A stretch of 45,991 bases of DNA from contig JAEUMX010000432.1 in the NCBI GenBank assembly GCA_016791285.1, positions 1-45,991 of the forward strand, written 5' to 3'. The stretch is from Burkholderiales bacterium. Its GTDB lineage: Bacteria > Pseudomonadota > Gammaproteobacteria > Burkholderiales > JAEUMW01. Shown one piece after another: positions 1-8,335 of the stretch (positions are counted from its first letter, which is position 1; each line of letters starts with the position of its first letter). The position numbers and the translations under genes were made by a program. The notes under the pieces are model-generated. The model was not told the DNA's origin. It worked only from the letters and a program-made list of their open reading frames with translations, and searched no databases.

Positions 1-2
1 AG

Positions 3-164
3 CGGTTCTATTGCTTTGGCGAGGTGGACGGTGGTGTCCTGACGGTGCGGTTTACCTATCGTACCGCCGTGATTCGAATCATCGGCGCCGGGTATTGGCG
101 CAGAGGGAAGACCATCTATGAGCGCGAGAATCAAGTACACCACCGAACCCCTCGGCGCGGTTGA
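3..164 (+). CDS. brnT: BrnT-like toxin, C-terminal part (cut by window edge)
   Basis: Reading in frame from base 3 gives 53 residues and a stop at 162-164. The piece has the look of the end of BrnT ribonuclease toxins: a strand with G-x-V-D-G, then V-R-F-T-Y-R, then I-R-I-I-G-A and a basic stretch ending K-T-I-Y-E. BrnT toxins are small RelE-fold RNases that stop translation by cleaving RNA and are neutralised by the downstream BrnA. The antitoxin-like gene starts inside this frame at 118, giving a 47-base overlap. The start and catalytic N-terminal half lie outside the window, so activity cannot be judged. The family call rests on a short tail plus its neighbour. Confidence 0.55.
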   Translation, partial: RFYCFGEVDGGVLTVRFTYRTAVIRIIGAGYWRRGKTIYERENQVHHRTPRRG

Positions 165-435
165 GGTAATCCCGGACTTCCTGCCCTCGCCGGCAGAACT
201 GGCGTTTCGTGAGGAAGGCGTAAAGGTGACGCTGGCGCTGAGCAAACGGAGTATCGAGTTCTTCAAGTCCGAGGCCGCAAAGCATCACACGCAGTACCAG
301 CGGATGATCCGCCGCCTGCTTGACGCGTATGTGGATGCCCAGGCTTCGACACCGGCGAAGTCCGGTGCTGTTACACGGTCAAAGGGTGCTGGGCGGAAGG
401 GGAAGGCTCCCGCGAGGAGTACCCTGCCGGAGTGA
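118..435 (+). CDS. BrnA/CopG-like antitoxin
   Basis: This encodes 105 residues. The middle (about 35-75) reads as a ribbon-helix-helix module: a strand K-V-T-L-A-L-S followed by two helices with the E-F-F-K-S and Y-Q-R-M-I-R-R-L-L-D-A-Y pattern found in BrnA and CopG-type antitoxins. Such proteins bind their own promoter as dimers and cap the toxin. The N-terminal 30 residues probably make toxin contacts. The last 30 are rich in Lys, Arg, Ser and Ala and look disordered, and could add DNA affinity. It overlaps the preceding BrnT-like frame by 47 bases, the usual toxin-first order. The exact family (BrnA or another CopG-type group) is not certain. Confidence 0.6.
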   Translation: MSARIKYTTEPLGAVEVIPDFLPSPAELAFREEGVKVTLALSKRSIEFFKSEAAKHHTQYQRMIRRLLDAYVDAQASTPAKSGAVTRSKGAGRKGKAPARSTLPE

Positions 436-459
436 ACGGGCCTCACAAAGAATCGGTTG

Positions 460-1017
460 ATGACTGCTGAACCTATTTCAGTTCTGGATCTTGCTGCCCA
501 GGTCGGGAAGCGGAAGCAAACCATTTTCAAGGTACTGGCGCGTTTGAAGATTCAGACCACGAAGCAGCGGAGCAGCCGCGGTAGAGGGCAGTTGGTCGCA
601 TACGTTACGGCCGAAGAGGCAAAGCTCGTTCTTGCGGAATTGCAGGCCAGCAATGACGTTGCCGTTGACAGAGGCCGTTTCGGCAAAACATCTGCGCTGG
701 ACGCGGAACTTGGCGTCTTCTATTTGATCGCGCTCGAACCGAAGCACGATCCCGGACGCTTCAAGGTCGGGTTTGCTGTGGGTTTTACCGAACGGATCCG
801 ACATCTCCGATGTTCGGCTCCTCTGTTGGAAGTCGTTGGCACGTGGAAGTGCAAGCGCCTTTGGGAAAAAACCGCGATCGATTCAATAACGGTCGGGTGT
901 GAACGGCTGCACACAGAGGTGTTCCGCACCAGTTCGATTGCGGGCGTTGCCGAACGTTGCGAGAAGTTCTTTGCGCTGATGCCTAGCATTCTGGCCAACC
1001 GTCTCGATAGCGCCTAG
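460..1017 (+). CDS. HTH plus GIY-YIG (MUG113/T5orf172-like) protein
   Basis: This encodes 185 residues from ATG 460; a TTG lies one codon earlier. Residues 6-50 look like a winged helix or MerR-like [13 protein letters not shown], a helix, then a basic wing ending in A-Y-V-T-A-E-E-A. Residues 85-172 resemble the GIY-YIG-type domain of MUG113/T5orf172 proteins: F-Y-L-I (87-90), K-V-G-F-A (102-106), an Arg in E-R-I-R-H-L, and E148-R-L-H151 before E-V-F. The standard G-I-Y and Y-I-G triplets are degenerate, so nuclease activity is uncertain. Codon use is visibly less GC-rich than downstream genes, which suggests transfer together with the toxin-antitoxin pair. It converges on mscL, and both stop codons share one CTAG. 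It could be a regulator or a defence or mobile-element nuclease. Confidence 0.55.
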   Translation: MTAEPISVLDLAAQVGKRKQTIFKVLARLKIQTTKQRSSRGRGQLVAYVTAEEAKLVLAELQASNDVAVDRGRFGKTSALDAELGVFYLIALEPKHDPGRFKVGFAVGFTERIRHLRCSAPLLEVVGTWKCKRLWEKTAIDSITVGCERLHTEVFRTSSIAGVAERCEKFFALMPSILANRLDSA

Positions 1018-1436
1018 CGCTTCTTGAGCTCGTCGCGGATCTCGCGCAAGAGAACGATGTCCGCGGGATCCTCTGGCGCGGGCGGCGGGGTCTGGGCGCG
1101 CAGCTTGTTGATCCATTTCACCATCATGAAGATGATGAACGCCAGGATCACGAAGTTGAGCGCGATCGTGAAGAAGTTGCCGTAGGCGAAGACCGGGACG
1201 CCCGCCTTCTTGAGCCCGTCCAGCGTTTGTGCGGTACCCGGCGGAACGTCTTTGAGCGCAACGTAATAGTTGGAGAAGTCGAGCCCGCCCACGACGCGGC
1301 CCACGATCGGCATGATCAGATCGCTCACCACCGAATCGACGATCTTGCCGAACGCGCCGCCGATGATGACACCCACCGCAAGATCCATTACGTTGCCCTT
1401 GAGCGCGAATTCCTTGAACTCGCCTAAGATGCTCAT
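1014..1436 (-). CDS. mscL: Large-conductance mechanosensitive channel MscL
   Basis: This encodes 140 residues, normal for the family. MscL forms an inner-membrane homopentamer that opens under membrane tension and releases solutes during osmotic downshock. The N-terminal amphipathic helix ([10 protein letters not shown]) is followed by TM1 (about 16-40) with the gate pattern [16 protein letters not shown] periplasmic loop comes next, then TM2 (about 87-112, N-F-F-T-I-A-L-N-F) and a cytoplasmic charged helix ending [11 protein letters not shown]. It is divergent from the TlpA-like gene with a short gap, so it is likely a single-gene unit. The stop overlaps the convergent GIY-YIG gene by four bases. 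Confidence 0.96.
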   Translation of the reverse strand: MSILGEFKEFALKGNVMDLAVGVIIGGAFGKIVDSVVSDLIMPIVGRVVGGLDFSNYYVALKDVPPGTAQTLDGLKKAGVPVFAYGNFFTIALNFVILAFIIFMMVKWINKLRAQTPPPAPEDPADIVLLREIRDELKKR

Positions 1437-1552
1437 GTTGAGTGACTCCCGAAGAGGGTTTGATGAATGCTGGCGCGACGACCGCCTGCGCTGTGCGACG
1501 ACGGCTTGTCACGCGCGTCACGCTGCAGGTCGTGAAGGATTTGTGGCCGACT

Positions 1553-2071
1553 ATGCCGAAGTTTGACCGCGCCAGCAACCCTTCGGCGCTCGCGCGGGCG
1601 CTCGCTTCAGCGTGCGTGATCGTGTTCGTGCTCGCCGGCTGTGGTCTCCGGCCGGCGCCCAGTGTCACCTTTACCAGCCTGCAGGGAGAGGAGATCGCCC
1701 TGCAGGACTTGCGGGGGCGGGTGGTTCTGGTGAATTTCTGGGCCACGAGCTGCGCGATATGCATTCGGGAAATGCCCGATCTCGCGCACCTTCAGCGGCG
1801 CTTCGGCGAGCGTGGGGTGACGCTGATCGCGGTCGCGATGCGCTACGACCCGCCGAACCGTGTGCTGGAGCATGTCGCGGGTGCGGCGCTGCCTTTCGCG
1901 GTCTCGCTCGATCCGATGGGGAAGATCGAAGGCGCCTTTGGCGGCGTCACGGCGACGCCGACGACCTTCGTCATCGACAAACGCGGGCAGATTGTCCAGC
2001 GCATCAGGGGCGCGCCGGATTTTGCGCGCCTGCACACCCTGCTCGAAGCGAAGCTGAAGGAGCCCGCCTAG
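1553..2071 (+). CDS. TlpA/ResA-like thioredoxin-fold lipoprotein
   Basis: This encodes 172 residues from ATG 1553. Earlier in-frame starts from 1442 would put extra sequence before the signal peptide and are unlikely. A lipoprotein signal ends in L-A-G-C (Cys30), so the protein is probably anchored in a membrane and faces the periplasm. The thioredoxin-like fold follows: V-L-V-N-F-W-A-T, the redox pair C67-A-I-C70, and the cis-Pro segment T-A-T-P-T-T-F-V-I-D. TlpA/ResA proteins keep cysteines of periplasmic partners reduced, for example in cytochrome c or oxidase assembly. No such partner is nearby, so the substrate is unknown. The gene converges on lipA with only four bases between the stops. 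Confidence 0.85.
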   Translation: MPKFDRASNPSALARALASACVIVFVLAGCGLRPAPSVTFTSLQGEEIALQDLRGRVVLVNFWATSCAICIREMPDLAHLQRRFGERGVTLIAVAMRYDPPNRVLEHVAGAALPFAVSLDPMGKIEGAFGGVTATPTTFVIDKRGQIVQRIRGAPDFARLHTLLEAKLKEPA

Positions 2072-2075
2072 CCTG

Positions 2076-3014
2076 CTAGACCACGCCGGCCTCGTGCGCC
2101 TGGCGGTCCGCGTGGTAGCTCGAGCGCACCATCGGCCCGCAGGCGGCGTGGCTGAAGCCGAGCGCCAGTGCCTCGCGCTCGTACCGCCCGAACACCGCGG
2201 GCTCCACATAGCGCAGCACCGGCAGATGACCTTCGCTCGGTTGCAGGTACTGGCCGACCGTGAGCATGTCGACGTCGTGCGCCCGCAGGTCGCGGATCAC
2301 TTCCACGATCTCGTCGTCGGTTTCGCCCAGTCCGACCATCAGCCCGGATTTGGTCGGAACGTCCGGCAGCCGTGCCTTGAAGTCCTGCAGCAGCTTGAGC
2401 GAGTGTGCGTAGTCGGACCCCGGGCGCGCCTGCAGATACAGCCTCGGCACGGTTTCCAGATTGTGGTTCATCACGTCCGGCGGGCACGCGGCGAGGACGT
2501 CGAGCGCGCGTTCCAGACGCCCGCGGAAGTCCGGGGTGAGGATCTCGATCTTCGTGGCGGGCGAATGCTCGCGCACGGCGCGGATGCAGTCGACGAAATG
2601 CTGAGCGCCGCCATCGCGCAGGTCGTCACGGTCGACGCTGGTGATTACGACGTACTTGAGCCGCATGGCCGCGATGGTCGTCGCGAGGTTGCGGGGCTCG
2701 TCGGGGTCGGGCGGCTGCGGGCGGCCGTGGGCCACGTCGCAGAACGGACAGCGGCGCGTGCACAGATCGCCCAGGATCATGAACGTCGCGGTGCCGTTGC
2801 TGAAGCACTCCCCGATGTTGGGGCACGAGGCTTCCTCGCAGACCGTGTGCAGGTTGTTCTCGCGCAGGGCGCGCTTCACCGCGCCGAAGGTCGGACTGCT
2901 CGGTGCCTTGGCGCGGATCCATTCGGGCTTGCGCAGGCGCTCGTGCGGGACGATCTTGATCGGGATGCGAGAGGTCTTGGCGGCGCCGGTCTGCTTGTCG
3001 TGGGGAGAGTTCAT
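2076..3014 (-). CDS. lipA: Lipoyl synthase LipA
   Basis: This encodes 312 residues, normal length. LipA is a radical-SAM enzyme that inserts two sulfur atoms at C6 and C8 of protein-bound octanoate to make lipoyl groups on E2 and GcvH proteins. Both iron-sulfur sites are visible: the auxiliary cluster cysteines C59, C64 and C70 ([12 protein letters not shown]) and the radical-SAM triad C85, C89 and C92 (C-T-R-R-C-P-F-C). The C-terminal R-S-S-Y-H-A supplies the serine ligand of the auxiliary cluster. It is the last gene of the minus-strand dacA-dat-ybeD-lipB-lipA run, 13 bases after lipB, so it is probably cotranscribed with the octanoyltransferase that makes its substrate. Confidence 0.97.
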   Translation of the reverse strand: MNSPHDKQTGAAKTSRIPIKIVPHERLRKPEWIRAKAPSSPTFGAVKRALRENNLHTVCEEASCPNIGECFSNGTATFMILGDLCTRRCPFCDVAHGRPQPPDPDEPRNLATTIAAMRLKYVVITSVDRDDLRDGGAQHFVDCIRAVREHSPATKIEILTPDFRGRLERALDVLAACPPDVMNHNLETVPRLYLQARPGSDYAHSLKLLQDFKARLPDVPTKSGLMVGLGETDDEIVEVIRDLRAHDVDMLTVGQYLQPSEGHLPVLRYVEPAVFGRYEREALALGFSHAACGPMVRSSYHADRQAHEAGVV

Positions 3015-3027
3015 GGCAGGCTTGGAC

Positions 3028-3666
3028 TCAATCGAGAAGGTCGAGCAGGTGATGACTCAGGCGCCCCCCCGCGGTCTCCACGGTGAGATCGAGGCCGAGA
3101 TCCGCCGTCCTGGTGACCGGCATCCCCGCATACCCGCAGGGGTTGATGTCGGCAAACGGCGCCAGATCGAGGTCGATGTTGAGGGCGAGGCCATGGTAAC
3201 AGCAGCCGTTCTTCACGCGTAGCCCCAGCGCGGCGATTTTCGCTTCGCCGACATAGACGCCGGGCGCTGTCACGTTACCCGCGGCCGCGATCCCTTCTTC
3301 CGCGAGCAGCGCGATCACCGCCCGCTCCATGCGTCGCACCAGCTCGCGAGCGCCGTAGTTGCGGCGGCGCAGATCCAGCAGCAGATAGATCACGAGCTGC
3401 CCCGGACCATGGTAGGTGATCTGTCCACCCCGGTCGATGTGGATCACCGGGATCGCGGTGCGCCGCAGCAGGTGCTCGGGCGCCCCGTTCAAGCCCACCG
3501 TGTAGACGGGATCGTGTTCGAGGATCCAGATCTCGTCGGGGGTTGTGGGTGAGCGCGCCTGCGTGAACTGCTGCATCGCCCGCCAAGTCGGCTCGTAATC
3601 GACGCGCCCCAGGCTGTGCACCAAGGGGGGCTCTGCGCGCGCCGGCCGAGCTTCGGTGGAGTTCAC
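3028..3666 (-). CDS. lipB: Octanoyl-ACP:protein octanoyltransferase LipB
   Basis: LipB moves octanoate from acyl carrier protein to lipoyl domains, the step before LipA. The GTG at 3666 is chosen because a purine-rich Shine-Dalgarno stretch (GGAGGAGGGAAGG) sits right before it. The frame stays open to a GTG at 3684, which would place that stretch inside the coding region. From 3666 the protein has 212 residues. Family motifs are [12 protein letters not shown] (79-90), the catalytic Lys143 in E-A-K-I-A-A-L-G, and the catalytic Cys177 in N-P-C-G-Y. It lies between ybeD and lipA in the same run. Confidence 0.95.
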   Translation of the reverse strand: MNSTEARPARAEPPLVHSLGRVDYEPTWRAMQQFTQARSPTTPDEIWILEHDPVYTVGLNGAPEHLLRRTAIPVIHIDRGGQITYHGPGQLVIYLLLDLRRRNYGARELVRRMERAVIALLAEEGIAAAGNVTAPGVYVGEAKIAALGLRVKNGCCYHGLALNIDLDLAPFADINPCGYAGMPVTRTADLGLDLTVETAGGRLSHHLLDLLD

Positions 3667-3694
3667 CCTTCCCTCCTCCGCCACCTTCCTCTCG

Positions 3695-3967
3695 CTACAG
3701 CACCATAACCACCAGCGGATGGTCCGACAGCTCGCGGTACAGGGCGTCGAGCTGTTCGCGCGAGGTGGCGCGGATCGTGGTGGTCACGCTCAGGTACTTC
3801 TTCGCGCGGCTCATCCGCATTTCGACGGTGGCGGGATCGAAGTCGGGAGCGTGACGCTGCACGATGTCGACGACTGCCTGGGCGAAGCCGGCCTGCGAAG
3901 TGCCCATGATCTTGATCGGAAAGTCGCAGGGATACTCGATCAGGCTCGTGACTTCGGGGTCGCTCAC
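3695..3967 (-). CDS. ybeD: DUF493/YbeD family protein
   Basis: This encodes 90 residues from GTG 3967. The start overlaps the dat stop as GTGA, implying translational coupling. The sequence has the DUF493 pattern: a start with L-I-E-Y-P-C-D-F-P-I-K-I-M-G, a middle R-x-S-x-x-x-K-Y-L-S-V-T-T-T, and a C-terminal Y-R-E-L-S-D-H-P-L-V-V-M-V-L. It is a small cytoplasmic alpha/beta (ACT-like) fold whose biochemical role is not established. Its constant position beside lipB suggests a link to lipoylation. Longer in-frame upstream sequence lies inside dat and is a shadow. Confidence 0.93.
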   Translation of the reverse strand: MSDPEVTSLIEYPCDFPIKIMGTSQAGFAQAVVDIVQRHAPDFDPATVEMRMSRAKKYLSVTTTIRATSREQLDALYRELSDHPLVVMVL

Positions 3968-4854
3968 GCGCGTGCCTCCGCCGACGCAGGCTGGAGCTCG
4001 CCCGCGCTCACCGTCGTCTTGTATTCCTGATACAGCGCGTGCATGCGCCGGAACACCGGACCGGGCTTGCCGGTGCCGACGGGGTGAGCGTTCAAGGTCG
4101 TGATCGCTAGCACTTCCTTCGTCGAAGACGTGAGCCAGAGCTCGCAAGCGCTCAACGTTTCCCGTTCGGTGACTTCGCGCACCCGGTACGGCACGCCGCT
4201 CGCGGCAGCCAGTTCGAGCACCAGGTCGTAGGTGATGCCCGGCAGGATCAGGTGGCTCTTGGGCGGAGCGAGGAGCAGATCACCCACGACGACGAAGACG
4301 TTGCTGGCCGCGCCTTCGGTGAGCAGGCCGTCGCGGAACAGCACCGTTTCTGTCGCGCCCGCGTCGACCGCGACTTGGCGCAGCATCACGTTGCCCAGCA
4401 GCGCGATCGACTTGATGTCGCACCGACCCCAGCGGTAGTCGGTCGCGGTGACCGCCGCGACGCCATGTTCGATCTCCTCGCGGGATGGCGTGGCGAGCGG
4501 GCTGCTGGTCAGGAAAACGGTCGGCACCGCGTCCTTCGGAAAGGCATGATCCCGCTTTGCGACCCCGCGGGTCACCTGCAGGTACAGGCACTGATCCGGC
4601 CACGGGTGACGCGCGACCAGCTCATGCAGCAGCGCGGTCCAGTCGGCGGCGGAGTGCGGGTTGGCGATACGCAGCGCATCGAGGCTGTTCTGCAGCCGGG
4701 CGAGATGCTCGGGCAGCCGCAGCGGTCTGCCCGAATAGACCGGGATCACTTCGTAGACACCGTCGCCGAAGATGAAGCCGCGGTCCTGAACCGGCACGCG
4801 GGCCTGCGCGAGCGGGAGCCAGGCCCCGTTGAGGTAGGCGATCGAGTCGCTCAT
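3964..4854 (-). CDS. dat: D-amino-acid/branched-chain class IV aminotransferase
   Basis: This encodes 296 residues and belongs to PLP fold type IV. The N-terminal part has Y-L-N-G-A-W and the D-R-G-F-I-F-G-D-G-V-Y-E signature (24-35). The PLP lysine is probably Lys148 in D-I-K-S-I-A-L-L-G-N. Late motifs are E-G-A-A-S-N-V-F and L-P-G-I-T. D-alanine transaminases of this type make D-Ala and D-Glu for peptidoglycan. Placement directly after the D-Ala carboxypeptidase gene (ATGA overlap at 4851-4854) fits recycling or supply of D-amino acids, although branched-chain or aminodeoxychorismate lyase relatives share the fold. The D-amino acid call is an inference from context. Confidence 0.88.
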   Translation of the reverse strand: MSDSIAYLNGAWLPLAQARVPVQDRGFIFGDGVYEVIPVYSGRPLRLPEHLARLQNSLDALRIANPHSAADWTALLHELVARHPWPDQCLYLQVTRGVAKRDHAFPKDAVPTVFLTSSPLATPSREEIEHGVAAVTATDYRWGRCDIKSIALLGNVMLRQVAVDAGATETVLFRDGLLTEGAASNVFVVVGDLLLAPPKSHLILPGITYDLVLELAAASGVPYRVREVTERETLSACELWLTSSTKEVLAITTLNAHPVGTGKPGPVFRRMHALYQEYKTTVSAGELQPASAEARA

Positions 4855-5990
4855 TGCGGCAGCCAGAGCCGGACCATGTCGACCGTGCGCCCGATGAGGC
4901 CGGCGACGGGGACGTTCGCCAGAGCCACCAGCGGATATTCCCCGAGCGGCTTTTCTTCCAGCGCGAGCTTGAGCGTACCCACCTCCTGCCCGGCGGCGAG
5001 CGGTGCCATGAGGGGCTGGTGCGTCTCCATCGAAGCTCGCAACTTCGCGGCATCTCCCTTCGGCAGCGCCAGAAAGAAATCGTGGTCGAAGCCGATCCGC
5101 ACGTCGTTCTCCGCACCCTTCCACACCCTGATCGTGGCCACGGTCTGGTCTCTGGCGTAAACCTTTACCGTATCGTAAAACTGAAAACCGTAATTGAGAA
5201 TCTTCTGGCTCTCGGTCGCGCGCGCCGCTTCGGAAGCGGTGCCGGTCACCACGGAGATGAGGCGCCGGCTGTCGCGCTTCGCCGAAGCCACGAGGCAGTA
5301 GCCGGCGGCGTCGTGGTGGCCGGTCTTGACACCGTCGACGTACGGATCGGTCCAGAGCAGCCGGTTGCGGTTCGCCTGGGTGATGTTGTTGTAGCGGAAC
5401 TCGCGCTCGGAATTCAGCTTGTAGTGCTCAGGGAAATGGCGGATCAGGGCGGCGGCAAGCAGCGCCATGTCGTGGGCCGTCGTGTAATGCTTCGGCTCCG
5501 GCAGGCCGGTCGAGTTCACGAAGTTCGTGTTCTTCATGCCGAGCTTCTGCGCCTGCTGGTTCATCATCTGCGCGAAGACTTCCTCGCTGCCGGCGATGGC
5601 CTCCGCCAGCGCGATGCAGGCGTCGTTGCCGGACTGGATCACCATGCCGTGGATGAGCTCGTTCACCGTCACCGGCCGGTTCGGCTCGATGAACATGCGC
5701 GAGCCCTGCGCCTTCCAGGCTCTGGGCGACACCGGCACCACCTGGTCGAGCGTGATGCGCTTCTGCTTCAGCGCCTCGAAGGTGAGATACGCAGTCATCA
5801 TCTTGGTGAGCGACGCCGGCTCGATGCGCTCGTTCGGGTTCTGCGCCGCGATGGTCTGATCGGCCAGGAAGTCGTACAGCACCCACGACTTGGCGGCGAC
5901 CGTCGGCGGCGGTGGTACCGGCAGCGGAGACTGCTGCGCGGCAGCGCCAGTTACGAAAAGAAACAGGAGCAGTGTGAGGACGGGTTTCAT
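4851..5990 (-). CDS. dacA: D-alanyl-D-alanine carboxypeptidase (PBP5/6 family)
   Basis: This encodes 379 residues with a cleavable signal peptide (M-K-P-V-L-T, hydrophobic core, A-A-A-Q). The penicillin-binding active site is complete: S60-L-T-K63, S120-G-N122 and K222-T-G224. The enzyme removes the terminal D-Ala from pentapeptide stems in the periplasm and so limits cross-linking. A beta-rich PBP5_C domain follows (about 275-360), and the C-terminal amphipathic helix (D-M-V-R-L-W-L-P) would hold it on the inner membrane. It is the first gene of the minus-strand run toward lipA. A palindromic ATTATAAT about 40 bases upstream of its start may be the -10 element. Confidence 0.96.
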   Translation of the reverse strand: MKPVLTLLLFLFVTGAAAQQSPLPVPPPPTVAAKSWVLYDFLADQTIAAQNPNERIEPASLTKMMTAYLTFEALKQKRITLDQVVPVSPRAWKAQGSRMFIEPNRPVTVNELIHGMVIQSGNDACIALAEAIAGSEEVFAQMMNQQAQKLGMKNTNFVNSTGLPEPKHYTTAHDMALLAAALIRHFPEHYKLNSEREFRYNNITQANRNRLLWTDPYVDGVKTGHHDAAGYCLVASAKRDSRRLISVVTGTASEAARATESQKILNYGFQFYDTVKVYARDQTVATIRVWKGAENDVRIGFDHDFFLALPKGDAAKLRASMETHQPLMAPLAAGQEVGTLKLALEEKPLGEYPLVALANVPVAGLIGRTVDMVRLWLPQ

Positions 5991-6025
5991 TGCTTGAATC
6001 TCGCGAAAGGCGCGGGGAAGGCGCG

Positions 6026-6031
6026 ATTATA
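6026..6031 (-). promoter_or_regulatory. Putative -10 box for dacA
   Basis: The minus strand reads TATAAT here, 35 bases before the dacA start codon. The 8-mer ATTATAAT is its own reverse complement, so it could also face the other way. No good -35 was found at 16-18 bases in either direction, hence low confidence. Confidence 0.3.
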
Positions 6032-6163
6032 ATGCAGCGCGCAAGACAGGCTTTGCGCTGCGCCGGCGCGGGCGACCTGCGTGCCCCGCCGAGCCGACCC
6101 GCCGAAAGCGGATGCCGTGCCACCTCTGCCGGCTTGCGGCCGGTCGATTCCAGCCAGCCACGA

Positions 6164-6192
6164 TTGACTGATCGGGGGACCGTCGCTAGAGT
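6164..6192 (+). promoter_or_regulatory. Sigma-70-like promoter for the MlaA-hydrolase gene
   Basis: TTGACT (6164-6169) and TAGAGT (6187-6192) are separated by exactly 17 bases on the plus strand. Transcription would begin near 6199, about 150 bases before the ATG at 6347, leaving a long leader. The whole gap 5991-6346 otherwise holds only this site and the possible dacA -10 box. No convincing gene lies in it. Confidence 0.5.
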
Positions 6193-6346
6193 TCGGCGCT
6201 CGATCGGCAGGCTGTTCCTCGCGCCGACCGACTCTCCGCACGCCACCGGGACTTATCACCCCATGCTCGACGAAGAAAAAGAACGGCCCGCTTCACCCCG
6301 CGTGTCACCCGCAGCACGCGGGCGACGCGTGAACGTTCGGCGCACC

Positions 6347-8335
6347 ATGCGGCAGACCGCGCGGGCGGCCGTGATGCTCGTGGTGTTGTCGCTGATAGTG
6401 GGCTGCGCGCCGCCGACGCTGCGCCGCGACTGGTCCCACTACGACGGCCCCGGCGCGGCTGCGTTCCACCAGCAGAACGTGCCACCGCCCAATTTCCCCG
6501 ATCCGCTCGAACCGGTCAACCGCGGCTTCTGGGGTTTGAATCACCTCTTCATCGTCGCGATCGCCGAGCCGGTCGGGGTGATCTACCGGGCCGTGATCCC
6601 GCCCTTCGTCCGCGACCGCATCAGCGACTTCGCGGCGAACCTGATCTTCCCGCGCAATCTGCTCGCGAACGTGGTGCAGGGACGCTGGGACGGCGCGAGC
6701 CGCGAGACGCAGCGCTTCGCCATCAATACCACGGTGGGTCTCGCGGGGTTGTGGGACCCGGCGACGCAGTGGTTCGGCATCGAACCGGCGCTCCAGGACT
6801 TCGGACAGGCCTTCGGGCGCTGGGGTTGGCAACCGGCCACCTATCTCGTGCTGCCCGCCGTGGGGCCGAGCTCGACCCGCGACACAGTGGGTCTCGTCCC
6901 GGACGCGGCGCTCGACCCGGCCACGTATTTCTTTCCGGCTGGCCCGATCCTGACCTACAACGATCTGGTCGATTCCATTCCAGATTACCGCCGCCGTGAT
7001 CGGAGCAGCGCCGACTTCTACGACGATGCCCGGCTGGTGTCCACCATCGCGCGCGACGCGCGCATCGAGGAGCCCGATCTTGCCAAGTCGCCCGAGCGCA
7101 CGGGCGCCACGGAGACGCTGCGGGCGGTCTTCCTCAAGCCTCGCGACCCGGATTTCGCCGGCAGCCTCCAGACGGGAGACGTGCCGATGCCGGTCACGCG
7201 CAAGATGCTGCCCTACTCCTACCGGATGCAGCCCGGCCGCGCGCCGATGGTGTTCGTGGTTCCTGGGTTGAGCGCGCATCGCCTCGGTGACTCGACGCTG
7301 GCGCTGGCGGAGATGGCTTATGCCCGCGGCTTCTCGGTGGCGGTCGTGAGCAGCACGCTCAACTTCGAGTTCATAGAGCAGGCGGGCAGCGTCCCAGTGC
7401 CCGGTCACGCGCCGGTCGATGCGCACGACGTGCACGTCGCGCTCGACGGCATCGCGCGCGACTTGGGCGAGCAGTATCCCGAGCGCATCGCCGAGCGGGT
7501 CTACATGGGTTACTCGCTCGGTGCCTTCCACGGTTTCTACATCGCCGCCGAGGAGAAACGAAACCCCGGCAGCGGGCTCGTGCATTTCGATCGCTACGTG
7601 CTGCTCGACCCGCCCGTGCGCCTGGTCTACGGCATGGAGCGGCTGGACGCCTTCAACAACGTGCTCGCCCCGCTGCCACCGGCGGAGCGCGAAGCCGAGG
7701 TCCGGCGCATCCTGTTCCAGGCGGTACTGGTCGGCCAGAAGCTGCAAACGACCCCCAACCGGGGCGCCTACAGCCGCATCGACGCGATCGATGTCCGCCA
7801 TTCGACGCTCGAGCCCGGCATCGAGATGCCCTTCACCAACACCGAGGCCGAGTACCTGATCGGACTCGCCTTTCGCCGCGCGCTGCAGGCGGTGCTGTGG
7901 TCGAGCCAGCAGCGCGAGGATCAGGGCGTGCTGCTGACCGAGCGCCGGCCGCTGCAGCGCCTGCCTGCGTACGAAGAGATGGGCGACTATTCGTTCACCA
8001 TGTACATGTACGCGTTCGTGCTGCCTTATTACCGCGACCGGCTCGGTACCGTCGCATCGGCAGAGGACCTGCTGGCGAAGAACGACTTGCGCGTGGTCGC
8101 GGACGGCCTGCGGGGCAACCCGAAGCTGCGGGTGTTCGCGAACCGCAACGACTTCCTCACGAACGACGCCGACGTGGACTGGCTGATCGCTCAGGTCGGC
8201 CCGGAGCACACCCGCATATTCTCCACCGGCGGGCACCTCGGCAACCTGTACAAACCGCAGGTGCAGGCGGAGGTGATGTCTTCGCTCGAGGATCTGCGCC
8301 CGGCTCAGGGGCCGGCGGCGGAGCCGAAACCCTAG
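6347..8335 (+). CDS. MlaA/VacJ lipoprotein fused to an alpha/beta hydrolase
   Basis: This encodes 662 residues from ATG 6347, which starts a clean lipoprotein signal with Cys20 (L-I-V-G-C). In-frame starts also exist at 6329 and 6263. Residues about 50-230 are MlaA-like: [27 protein letters not shown] and [10 protein letters not shown]. MlaA sits in the outer membrane and removes misplaced phospholipid from the outer leaflet. After a linker comes a second domain of about 400 residues resembling an alpha/beta hydrolase: a V-V-P-G-L turn, the nucleophile elbow G-Y-S390-L-G, Asp602 in N-R-N-D-F and His630 in G-G-H-L-G. Ordinary MlaA is about 250 residues, so this is a fusion. The hydrolase substrate is unknown; a phospholipid or lysolipid is an inference from the partner domain. 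It converges on metK with a shared CTAG. Confidence 0.88.
   Translation: MRQTARAAVMLVVLSLIVGCAPPTLRRDWSHYDGPGAAAFHQQNVPPPNFPDPLEPVNRGFWGLNHLFIVAIAEPVGVIYRAVIPPFVRDRISDFAANLIFPRNLLANVVQGRWDGASRETQRFAINTTVGLAGLWDPATQWFGIEPALQDFGQAFGRWGWQPATYLVLPAVGPSSTRDTVGLVPDAALDPATYFFPAGPILTYNDLVDSIPDYRRRDRSSADFYDDARLVSTIARDARIEEPDLAKSPERTGATETLRAVFLKPRDPDFAGSLQTGDVPMPVTRKMLPYSYRMQPGRAPMVFVVPGLSAHRLGDSTLALAEMAYARGFSVAVVSSTLNFEFIEQAGSVPVPGHAPVDAHDVHVALDGIARDLGEQYPERIAERVYMGYSLGAFHGFYIAAEEKRNPGSGLVHFDRYVLLDPPVRLVYGMERLDAFNNVLAPLPPAEREAEVRRILFQAVLVGQKLQTTPNRGAYSRIDAIDVRHSTLEPGIEMPFTNTEAEYLIGLAFRRALQAVLWSSQQREDQGVLLTERRPLQRLPAYEEMGDYSFTMYMYAFVLPYYRDRLGTVASAEDLLAKNDLRVVADGLRGNPKLRVFANRNDFLTNDADVDWLIAQVGPEHTRIFSTGGHLGNLYKPQVQAEVMSSLEDLRPAQGPAAEPKP

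Noticed and set aside
5990..6346. Upstream extension of the MlaA-hydrolase frame
   Set aside because: Would precede a complete lipoprotein signal and covers a promoter; composition is Arg-rich and unlike a domain.
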